Assembly: GCA_030431475.1 (NCBI GenBank)
Contig: JAUIJD010000012.1
Span: 1 to 64,000, forward strand
Reading direction: 5' to 3'
Source of the DNA: Verrucomicrobiia bacterium
GTDB taxonomy: Bacteria > Verrucomicrobiota > Verrucomicrobiia > Verrucomicrobiales > Akkermansiaceae
Length of the DNA stretch: 64,000 nt
The translations under genes and the position numbers were made by a program. Under the pieces are notes generated by a model. The model did no database searches, was not told where the DNA came from, and was given only the letters and a program-made list of their open reading frames with translations. This document shows, in pieces, positions 53,076 to 62,611 of the stretch; the first letter of the stretch is position 1, and each line of letters begins with the position of its first letter.

Positions 53076-54232
53076 TCTTCGATCTCCTCCTGCGGCGCTC
53101 CGGTGGTTTGGAACTCTGTCTTCAGCTTCTGCCCGAGGGGTTTCAGGCGGGCTCCAAAGGCCTTCTCCAGCCGCTTCACGTGCTCGACCAGCCACTCGAT
53201 CATCTCCGGCCAGTTGTCCGGGTCGTAGCCGTCGAACTCCTTCCGATGACGGATGCCCGAGGCCTTCTTGTCGTCAAGCCGCAGCCACTCGAACTCGGCT
53301 CCGAAGTCCGCTTCGATCGCCTCCCTCTGCTCGTGAAGGCGGTCGAACAGCCACTTGTTCTCGGCCTTGCTGCCCCGCCCAATCGAGAGATCCGCCCGGG
53401 CCTCCTTCTGCGAAAAGATCATCGTGTAAGGCACGCCGCTCAGCCCGGACCCCGCATTCAGCCAGTGGTCCTTGCTCGGGCTGACATTGGTGTAGAGCGA
53501 CACTCCGGCATCCTCCAGAGCCGACAGCACCTTTTCCCAGAAGGCCAGCCGCAGCTTCTCGCGCTTCACCAGCCCGCGCTCGGTGCTTTGCTGCTCCTTC
53601 TCCTTCTCCGCCATGCCGATCATGAAATCCTCCGCCTCCGGGATCGGGATGATCTGCTCCACGTTGAGGAAGAGCTCACCCGCGCTGTCGAAGACCGTCG
53701 CCCGCATGCACTGGACCCGGAGGCCGTGCTGGAGCAGCCAAAGCACCGTGGCCGTCACCTCCCGGCGGAAGTTCGCCGCCACCAGAATGACTCGCTGGTC
53801 GATCCCCGAGTTCAGAATCACGTCCTCCTCTTCCTCCTTCTCGAGGAAGTCGCTGATCACCTTCCGCGCGTCGCCGCCGCCGTTCCGGCTCAGGTAGCTC
53901 TGGAAGATCTCCACGATCTGAGCCGTCTTGAGTGAGGAACAGTAGGCCGCATACTTGAGCGACTGCCACACCACGTCGCGGCCGGAGTCATCGAGCTTGT
54001 TCTCGATCACCACCACGTTGCCCGCCTTGTCGAGGGCCAGTAGGTCGAGCCGTTCACGGGTCTCGTCGAAGCCGTCGAACTCCTTCTGGATCACCAGCAG
54101 CTCCTCACCCAGGCATTCCGGACACTTGGCGATCCACTCCTGCAAATGCGCCCGCTCCTTGAAGCCGAGTTCGCCGAAACCCTTCGCCGATACCGCCGTG
54201 ATGGCGTTGGTTGTCTTGTCGATGTGATACAT
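53072..54232 (-). CDS. DUF4268 protein with PD-(D/E)xK-like N-terminal domain
   Basis: 386 residues. A nuclease-like core lies in residues 60-90: D63 in RERLDLLALDKAG and E77-N-K79 in VVVIENKLDDSGRDVVWQSL, followed by YAAYC. The C-terminal region (KLRLAFWEKVLSALEDAGVS, PSKDHWLNAGSGLSGVPYTM, then ENKWLFDRLHEQREAIEADF) matches the DUF4268 pattern often linked to restriction systems. Overlaps the GNAT start by 4 nt; 20 nt downstream of the 365-residue gene. It is part of the cargo between hsdS and hsdR. The partner or target is unknown. Confidence 0.8.
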   Translation of the reverse strand: MYHIDKTTNAITAVSAKGFGELGFKERAHLQEWIAKCPECLGEELLVIQKEFDGFDETRERLDLLALDKAGNVVVIENKLDDSGRDVVWQSLKYAAYCSSLKTAQIVEIFQSYLSRNGGGDARKVISDFLEKEEEEDVILNSGIDQRVILVAANFRREVTATVLWLLQHGLRVQCMRATVFDSAGELFLNVEQIIPIPEAEDFMIGMAEKEKEQQSTERGLVKREKLRLAFWEKVLSALEDAGVSLYTNVSPSKDHWLNAGSGLSGVPYTMIFSQKEARADLSIGRGSKAENKWLFDRLHEQREAIEADFGAEFEWLRLDDKKASGIRHRKEFDGYDPDNWPEMIEWLVEHVKRLEKAFGARLKPLGQKLKTEFQTTGAPQEEIEE

Positions 54233-54252
54233 GATCTGATTCCAAAAAGTCT

Positions 54253-55350
54253 TTATCGAGTTCCACGGCTAACAATCGCTTCCGTCAATTCGCGTCCGAG
54301 CTTGCTATGCTGCTCACCCAGCATCTTCATGAGCTTCCGCAGCGCGTTTCTTCCTCCGGGAGCCAGCACCAGCCGGTTCACTTCCGCTCGCATTCCGAAC
54401 TGGTTTCTTATCGCATTGACCGGATCGCCGCCCTTCGTGCCCACCTTGAGCCAGCCGATGGAGAACTGTACAGCGGTGTCGCCTGGGGGACTCAAGGCGG
54501 AATACGAATCGAGATGCTGGGAGATCCCCTTCAACCGCTTCTCGTGTGCGAGCACCTTTTTGGTATCCTCTTCGCCAAGGTCCCGTTCGAGCTGGCCGAT
54601 CCACTCGCGGACACTTTGGAATCGGTCCCGCATCTGAATCGCCGTCTCAACAAACCTAGAGAGGTCCGAGGACGCCTCGATCACTTCGACCACGATCGGA
54701 GGGAGCTGAATATTGGCGACGTACCCCGGCCGGTCGATCTGACGGGAAATCTTCAATCGCTCGGAACTGACGAATCTCTCCAGGCGCCCAAGGGCCTCAG
54801 GTCCATACAGACACCCCGCGCGTTCGAAAAGCGACTGCCGCAATGGGTGAGCTGAGTAGGGAAGCTTGAAGTAATCCGCACGTGCTAGCATTCCGGACCC
54901 TCCCCACACCAACTGCGAAAACAAAGAATCCGGGCTGGTCTGATCTTTTGACCACTGCCTCTTATTCGCTCGATGAGCTTTCCGGAGAGAGGCATTCACA
55001 CACAAGGCGTCGCCCATTGCTTCCCGGGCAGGAATCCACTCGTCGGCGTAGGACTTGAACGGCTTCTGCACGACCACACGCTCAGACTTGGCCTTGGATA
55101 GGGAGGAATTGTCCGCCCAACCACCTCCGAAGTTTTCATCGACCCAGACCTCGTCCGCCAGGACAAGGTGATTCAGGATCTGGCAGAGGGCGGCGAAGCG
55201 CACCAAGTCCGCCAACACGTCCTTGTAACCGTAGCCGTCTCCCTTGTCAGGAATCACAAGCTCCCGCGCATCGTCTCCGTCGAGACCCTGCTCCAGAAAC
55301 TCTGCCGCGTTCTGAAAAGTCCAATTGTCCGCCAGAATCCGCGTCTTCAT
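54253..55350 (-). CDS. Unknown 365-residue protein in type I restriction locus
   Basis: I do not recognise this protein. It starts MKTRILADNWTFQNAAEFLE and continues with LADLVRFAALCQILNHLVLA, DEVWVDENFGGGW, a central Arg/Lys-rich stretch (RKAHRANKRQWSKDQTSPDS) and a C-terminal VNAIRNQFGMRAEVNRLVLA followed by PGGRNALRKLMKMLG. There is no signal peptide, membrane segment or obvious nuclease motif. The early acidic/aromatic cluster could be a binding surface. Its ATG overlaps the stop of the truncated hsdR copy (ATGA), and DUF4268 follows 20 nt later, so it is translated within the operon. GC is a little below the chromosome. Confidence 0.65.
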   Translation of the reverse strand: MKTRILADNWTFQNAAEFLEQGLDGDDARELVIPDKGDGYGYKDVLADLVRFAALCQILNHLVLADEVWVDENFGGGWADNSSLSKAKSERVVVQKPFKSYADEWIPAREAMGDALCVNASLRKAHRANKRQWSKDQTSPDSLFSQLVWGGSGMLARADYFKLPYSAHPLRQSLFERAGCLYGPEALGRLERFVSSERLKISRQIDRPGYVANIQLPPIVVEVIEASSDLSRFVETAIQMRDRFQSVREWIGQLERDLGEEDTKKVLAHEKRLKGISQHLDSYSALSPPGDTAVQFSIGWLKVGTKGGDPVNAIRNQFGMRAEVNRLVLAPGGRNALRKLMKMLGEQHSKLGRELTEAIVSRGTR

Positions 55351-55703
55351 AACACCACCTCCGTCCGCTGCCCGACGCGCTCACGGTCCGGGATCTTCAC
55401 CTTCACCCCGCCGCGAAGCAGCTTGTCGATCTCCCGGTTCGCCTCCACCAGGCTCAGCGCCGAGCGATCCCGCGTCAGCTCCTCCACCGCCGCCTCCAGC
55501 GCCTCGGCGGGAAGCTCCGGGTTCAAGGATTGGAGCGCCGGCTTCAGCCGGCCCGTCAGCAGGACCTCCCGCTTTGCCTCGCGGCCAAGGTTGCTCACGC
55601 CCGAGGACCACTCGTCGTAGGCGTTCACCGTGTCCCAACCCAACTCATGCTCCATGAGCTGGATCGCCGGCTGCTCGATCAGGTGGTCTTCGGTGTAAGC
55701 CAT
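55347..55703 (-). pseudogene. Truncated second hsdR N-terminus (118 codons)
   Basis: MAYTEDHLIEQPAIQLMEHE and LGWDTVNAYDEWSSGVSNLG continue the intact HsdR almost residue for residue to GQRTEVV, then end at TGA overlapping the next ATG. The missing part includes the whole nuclease and helicase, so this is a remnant or a duplicated start. It can be translated as a short polypeptide that might feed the coupled downstream gene. Nucleotide identity to the hsdR start is about 92% over ~346 bp. Confidence 0.88.
55353..55700. repeat. hsdR 5'-end direct repeat, copy B
   Basis: Direct repeat of 50709-51055. The two copies bracket about 4.3 kb of cargo: the PD-(D/E)xK, DUF1778, GNAT, DUF4268 and unknown genes. 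Homologous recombination between them would remove the cargo and leave a single hsdR start. Confidence 0.88.
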
Positions 55704-55717
55704 TATTCGCAATTTCC

Positions 55718-57229
55718 CTAGTTAGAGGAACCAATTCTCCCCAAAACATCGGACAGGCATTCTGCTTCGGCGCTTCCTTCGTCCGCAGATTCCAGCATCC
55801 CAATCACATCCATTCCTTCAAACTTCAGGGTGTCTTGCTTAATTTCGACTACGATTCGATCCCACTCAGCTACGACCTTCTCTTCCGATTCCTGTGTGAC
55901 CTCCCAATCGTTTGCCTCTAGCCCTGCAATCTGTGCGAGGGGTTCCAAATCGACCTTCAAAGAGAGTTTCAAGGACTCAGGCGTCATCCGAAATAGTTTG
56001 AGTAGTTTCAATAGGAGCTCGGGTCTACCAAACCAATCAACATCAAGCTGTAATTCACGCGTGAGATCTCCACGGTCCTTCGAGCCAAGCTTTATCGAGT
56101 AGGAAATGCTTCCACCGGGGAAATACAAAACACCACCGTTGGTTGAGATATCAGATGGGTTGAATCCAAACTCCCTCCTCAAGCGAGGGCGCCACTTGTC
56201 AAAATCCTCTTTCGTGTAGCCCGCCATCGCTTCCGATGAATTCGCCGCGTATTCCAACTGCTCTATCGGTCGAGAGCGATTCGACCACTCGGTGAGAATT
56301 GAACTCGTGTACTCATCAAAGCTGTCCTCAAGAAACAACCACGACAGGGGAAATCCCTGAATCTCCGAAAGGTCGCTTGAGCTCCCAAGAACTTGACTAA
56401 AATCACCGAGCACAACGACACCCGTGACCTCTTCAAACAGAGTTGGCGTCTGCTTGATTCTCCTGGACCGACAATTTCGGGCAACCTCCTCGTTTACGTA
56501 GCCAAATAGGGAATGCAGCGTGAGAATCTGGTCGTCCAGCGCGTCGGGATGGCCCCTAAGCCCCTGAAGAAGGTAGTGAGTAAATAGACTCAACTTCGGA
56601 TTGGGCGATTCCTCATGCGAAGCCTGATCAGCAGCGCTAGAGCAGATTACCGCCAACCCATTGGTATCAGCAATGTGTTTGGAGAAGGACTTCTTTGAAA
56701 ACTTCGAGGGGTGAAGTTTAGGGCCAATCTTAACAGGACCACTCAAGCATGCATCAACCACTACGATGCACTGCTTTGCCAATGAACCCTTGAGAATCGC
56801 AATGACCTCGTTCATTGACACGAGGGCTTTCGGATTATCCGCTGAGTATGAGTCGGAGACCACCAGGTAGTGATCATCATCCCCAGCAATTCGATGGCCA
56901 TGACCACTAAAGTAAAAGAGGATACGATCATTTGGTCCGGCTTCTTCCGCCAAAGTCTGAATCTGGTCGAGAATATGACCAATGGTTGGCGGTGTTCTCT
57001 TCGTATGCGTCGTCACGAGCTTCAGATTCTCGGGGTCGGCATTCAGCTGATGTGTGTCACGAAACGCAGCGTGAACCTGCAAAGCATCCTCAGAGCATCG
57101 CTTCAAATTGGAAAAATTGGACTTGGAGAGGTAATCATCTACTCCGACGGCAAGTACTCGAATCGGCCCATTAGCTTCGGCAATCGCAAGGTCGGCTTTC
57201 TGGACTGTTGTCAGGCTTTCACTCATCAT
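55718..57229 (-). CDS. Caspase-like (peptidase C14) protein
   Basis: 503 residues from the first of two tandem ATGs at 57229. The caspase fold occupies roughly residues 22-270: strand IRVLAVGVDDYLS, then catalytic His110 in ILFYFSGHGHRIAGDD and catalytic Cys161 in CIVVVDACLSGPVKIG, followed by AVICSSAADQASHEESPNPK and LSLFTHYLLQGLRG. The C-terminal ~230 residues are unassigned and could be a regulatory domain. Bacterial caspases in defence loci are protease effectors that cleave partner proteins on phage sensing. GC is near 50% by eye, well below the chromosome, indicating transfer. It follows the HEPN-like gene by 37 nt. Confidence 0.9.
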   Translation of the reverse strand: MMSESLTTVQKADLAIAEANGPIRVLAVGVDDYLSKSNFSNLKRCSEDALQVHAAFRDTHQLNADPENLKLVTTHTKRTPPTIGHILDQIQTLAEEAGPNDRILFYFSGHGHRIAGDDDHYLVVSDSYSADNPKALVSMNEVIAILKGSLAKQCIVVVDACLSGPVKIGPKLHPSKFSKKSFSKHIADTNGLAVICSSAADQASHEESPNPKLSLFTHYLLQGLRGHPDALDDQILTLHSLFGYVNEEVARNCRSRRIKQTPTLFEEVTGVVVLGDFSQVLGSSSDLSEIQGFPLSWLFLEDSFDEYTSSILTEWSNRSRPIEQLEYAANSSEAMAGYTKEDFDKWRPRLRREFGFNPSDISTNGGVLYFPGGSISYSIKLGSKDRGDLTRELQLDVDWFGRPELLLKLLKLFRMTPESLKLSLKVDLEPLAQIAGLEANDWEVTQESEEKVVAEWDRIVVEIKQDTLKFEGMDVIGMLESADEGSAEAECLSDVLGRIGSSN

Positions 57230-57266
57230 CGCGGCAGCTTAGAAGTCTATATTCGATCGGGGTGGA

Positions 57267-58214
57267 TCAATCGTTTCCGTACTCGGGCTCAAATTCCATT
57301 TCCCGAAGTTCCTCGCGAACGAACTCAGCGGGAAGGTCTGCCGCCTGGACCTCTTCAGAACCGTCCAAATAGAGAGTGCAGGTCGGGCAGTAGAATACCC
57401 TGCTGACGTAGGTTGATCGCACCTTCTCCTCCATCCAGTTTTCCGGATCTTCGTGCTCAAGAACCTCCTCATCCCACAGCGCGCCGGCTATTGGAGCATT
57501 GCATCCGCATGCGGGGCAACTCACGAAGTCCTCGCAATCAATATCGCCTCCAAAGAACTTCTGGACGTCCCACCAGCCGAGTTTGTCGGCATCGTCTTTG
57601 GCCTTTTGCAGCTTTGCGGGGTTCCTGTGCTCCTTCTCGAAATCAGCCTTTCTCCTGGAAATCCGATCCTTCACCTCCCACGCCCTCGCTTCGGCAGCTT
57701 TTGTGACAACTTCTTGAGGGGCTTTTGCCTTTTCAGCGCCTAGCCACGATTCCAGGGACTCTCCCTGAATTTGAAGAATACAGTCAACCGCACTCCAGAA
57801 TTGTCTTTCCCATGCCTCCGGGGCCATTCCTGAAAAGGGAGACTCTCCTGAATGAAGTTCCGCATTGCGACGAAGAGACATCTGCTCACAGAATTTTTGG
57901 TGATCCGAGTCGAACTGCTTGCCCAAATGGGTGAGCCTAACAAACAAGGTCTTGGCTGTGATGGTCTTTGTGTCGGCAGAGATTGTCCGGCCACAGGCTG
58001 CGAAGAGGGATTCAAAGTGTTGCGGATCCGCAACCAAGGCTGGATGCACCCCCGCCAAAGCCGCCTTCCCGAGCAACTCGAGAGCGAGCGACGCCCATAG
58101 CTGATACTCTTCTCGGTCGCCGGAATCCAACGCCCTAAATCCCCGGAGGATGTAAACCTGGGATTTGCCGTAGAGGGCTTCAGCCTGAAGGGATGGAATC
58201 GTGTGATGGCTCAT
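57267..58214 (-). CDS. HEPN-like domain protein with C-terminal zinc ribbon
   Basis: 315 residues. The N-terminal helical domain contains LWASLALELLGKAALAGVHP followed by LFAACG, and the motif R116-NAEL-H121 in MSLRRNAELHSGE. The Rx4H spacing is that of HEPN nucleases and RNA-binding domains. A Lys/Glu-rich coiled segment (DRISRRKADFEKEHRNPAKL) links to a zinc ribbon with CPACGC near residue 233 and YCPTC further on. A nuclease or nucleic-acid sensor role is inferred from this combination. Coupled to the upstream oxygenase gene by an ATGA overlap at 58211-58214. GC is lower than in the host genes. Confidence 0.6.
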   Translation of the reverse strand: MSHHTIPSLQAEALYGKSQVYILRGFRALDSGDREEYQLWASLALELLGKAALAGVHPALVADPQHFESLFAACGRTISADTKTITAKTLFVRLTHLGKQFDSDHQKFCEQMSLRRNAELHSGESPFSGMAPEAWERQFWSAVDCILQIQGESLESWLGAEKAKAPQEVVTKAAEARAWEVKDRISRRKADFEKEHRNPAKLQKAKDDADKLGWWDVQKFFGGDIDCEDFVSCPACGCNAPIAGALWDEEVLEHEDPENWMEEKVRSTYVSRVFYCPTCTLYLDGSEEVQAADLPAEFVREELREMEFEPEYGND

Positions 58215-58879
58215 TGGACAAGGATTCGCAGTAATTCTCGGTTTAGGTCGGGCGTCACGGCAGGCTCTCGACCATGGATAATCCGCCAGTTGTCGAGGAT
58301 CAGGATGTCATTCTCGGTCCAAACATGGCGGTGCACCTCCTCGCTCGATCTACGGCTAGAAAACAACTCCAGTAACTCATGTCCTCCCGGGCGGATCGGC
58401 CTCATGCACCCAGGATCCATGCGGAGAAACTCGCGCTTCCGCGAGAGGATCGTGCTGAAGAAGGAAGCTCTTCCATTGATGACTCGAAAGGGCTCGGTAA
58501 AGAGCCGGTCGGTTTCATCAGCCTCGATAGGCACAGCCTTAGAATCCAAGACGAGAGTCGCCCGTCTTGCATCCCCCGGATTCACGCATCCCAACACGAT
58601 GTAGCGGCAAGGAGTGATCCAATGGGCGGTGTCAGTGTGCAAAGGAAAGGCACCAGTCGCATGTAAACCGCTCAAAGAACGTGCCCGTGCGTTGCATCGC
58701 TCCACCGGTTTTAGCGATTCGACCACAGTGTCACGATTGCGACCGCCAACTGGGTTGCCTAGCAGCGTCGCGATTTTCTTCATGCGAGTGTCCAATCCAG
58801 CCGAACCAGTGTGGGATTCAATAACCCATCCCCTTGCTTCGATCTGGGAAGCCACCTCAGTTGAAAGCAAATCAATCAT
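58211..58879 (-). CDS. TauD/TfdA-like 2-oxoglutarate/Fe(II) oxygenase
   Basis: 222 residues. The metal site H-x-D...H is seen as H81-T-D83 in GAFPLHTDTAHWITP and H202 in LDNWRIIHGREP, with an Arg (about 214, in NREL) placed to bind 2-oxoglutarate. The second half has VLDSKAVPIEADETDRLF and FRVINGRASFFST. It is shorter than TauD (about 280). The start overlaps the hsdS stop by 8 nt and its stop overlaps the HEPN-like gene. Putting an oxygenase first in a set with a HEPN-like protein and a caspase suggests modification of a nucleotide, amino acid or a protein residue (inference). The substrate is unknown. Confidence 0.75.
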   Translation of the reverse strand: MIDLLSTEVASQIEARGWVIESHTGSAGLDTRMKKIATLLGNPVGGRNRDTVVESLKPVERCNARARSLSGLHATGAFPLHTDTAHWITPCRYIVLGCVNPGDARRATLVLDSKAVPIEADETDRLFTEPFRVINGRASFFSTILSRKREFLRMDPGCMRPIRPGGHELLELFSSRRSSEEVHRHVWTENDILILDNWRIIHGREPAVTPDLNRELLRILVQ

Positions 58880-60070
58880 TGCCCATTAGCAGTTTGGGGA
58901 GGAGCAGGTCGCGAGTTTGGCGAAGGTTTTGGTTTCTCCGTTGTAGGGTTTCTCTTTGGGAATGGAGAGGCCCGGCGACGCGACCGTAACGACGAACTAG
59001 CTCGAGCGGCGGGATTACAATCTCAAACCGGCAAATCGCATCTTTCGTCAATGCTTCCCTGGTCGCCCCGCCCTGGGCGAGGTTGAATAGCCTGCGCTTA
59101 TTCTCATCGCTGTTGATGGAATCCAGCAGGAAGTGCGCATCCATCAGATCCGGATTGGCACGGATGATGGCCACATGCTGGTTGACGCGGGCGGGAACCA
59201 AATACGACGGAATCATCGCACAGCGACAAACCGAGGCTCCAGTAATGTTGAGAAGGACGTCACCCGCTTCCAACGAGACATTCGCAAGCTGCTCGGCCTG
59301 CTGAGAATCGATGAAAGCCAGATCGCCGAACTCGAAGTTGTAGTCGTAGATGTTCATGCTCCGCACAAGCGGGACACCTTCGGTCTTGTAGCTCTCCTTG
59401 CCACCACGTGGAGTTGCCCCACTTCCGACTTTCGTCGTGAGGCTCCCGATCTCAGAAGCCTCCCACCCTTCCGGGATGGGGCCGAGGGGGGAGTCGACGA
59501 GGGGGACGGATTCGTGGCCGCCCGCCTTCGCTGAAGCTTCGGACGGGTCGCGAGGGAAGCGGAAGTGGACGAACCACTCGCGGTAGAGGGATTGCGCCAT
59601 CTCCTCCAGGATCCGGATGCGCCGCAGGTTGTTCTCGATCAGGTCGTCGTAGGCCGAGAGGATCCCGGCAATCCGGCGTTGGGTGGGGAGGTCGGGACAG
59701 GGAATCTCCTCCTCTTTCAGATACTTGAAGTGCCGTTCGTAACCAAAGTGCTCCAGCTCTAGGGTGCAGAGGGCATAGTAGAAATATCGCTGATCAAAGC
59801 GTTCGTCCCCTCTCAGTAGCTGCGTTCCGTCAGCGCCGACAGCGAATGGACTGTCCACCCACTTGAGGATTCTTGTGTGATCGCCAAAGATCGTGAGCGG
59901 CAACGGACCAGCGTATCGGAGTTCGGGATTGTCTGTGTAGCCAGCAATGTAGTCTTTCCCTTGATCGATTACGGGAAAGGCACCGTCGGGCTGGTAAGCG
60001 GATTTCTTAACCTTGGCTTGCCGCGGAATCTTCTCGAGCGATTCGCCCACCTTGACTGGAGTGCTTCCGT

Positions 60071-60074
<4 letters not shown>
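58872..60074 (-). CDS. hsdS: Type I restriction specificity subunit S
   Basis: 400 residues with the expected two-TRD layout. First [23 protein letters not shown] and [12 protein letters not shown]; its conserved helix [20 protein letters not shown] with [20 protein letters not shown]. Second TRD starts [20 protein letters not shown] and ends with [20 protein letters not shown] and a final helix. It sets the DNA target with HsdM. In the central linker, between FVHFRF and [12 protein letters not shown], lies [12 protein letters not shown], whose DNA (59521-59552) is the same repeat as at 7512. It overlaps hsdM by 4 nt and the oxygenase start by 8 nt. Confidence 0.93.
59525..59542. repeat. Short interspersed repeat, copy 2 (inside hsdS)
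   Basis: CCTTCGCTGAAGCTTCGG exactly as at 7512-7529. Here it is read through in frame and encodes part of the residues [12 protein letters not shown] in the linker before the second TRD. Confidence 0.6.
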
Positions 60075-62095
<2,021 letters not shown>

Positions 62096-62611
62096 GCGCG
62101 GTGGATTTCTACCAGATCCAGCCATGACGGCAAGAAATGGACCCGCACGATCATTCCGCGAAACCCGGCACCCTTTCCCTTCTCGAACCGCGGCCGGGAA
62201 TCGCCCCCCGCTCGTCTGCCGTAGCAGGCTCCGCCGCCAGATGTGGCACTCCGTGCCGAGAACGCGAAAGGCGCGGATGAATCCGCGCCTTTCCAGCTCC
62301 TCCCTCGTCTCCCGATCATTGGCCTGATCGAGCTTCTTCCTTCGCTCATCCGGGTCTTTCCACGAACGCCGCTCAAGTATCCGATTCACGACCCTCCAAC
62401 TTCCGTGGCGACTCGGCCTCGCCTCGATTTCCGCCAGCCGCGCCTCGGCCTCGGGAATGGAGACGGTACCCGCCGGCCTGAAAGGTCGGAAGAAGCCTTC
62501 TCGCGACCCTTCAGGCCGCATGCCCGGCCCCTACCTCGAAACCCGGGGCGATGCCCCGGGCTTCGTTCTTATGACCCTGCGGGCCATCGACGCCGCCGCC
62601 CCCACGATGCC
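62096..62611. other. Intergenic region upstream of hsdM with strong hairpin
   Basis: About 515 bp between hsdM and rtcB starts/stops. It contains a perfect 13-bp-arm hairpin GAAAGGCGCGGAT GA ATCCGCGCCTTTC at 62266-62293 with no T-tract, next to TGGCACTCCGTGCC. The hsdM frame stays open to 62521, but the content is Arg-rich and not family-like, so I call it non-coding. The hsdM promoter should be here. Confidence 0.55.

Noticed and set aside
62096-62521. 142-codon in-frame extension upstream of hsdM
   Set aside because: Arg/Glu-rich, covers a perfect hairpin, and HsdM homologues start near the MHWTEP position; treated as non-coding.
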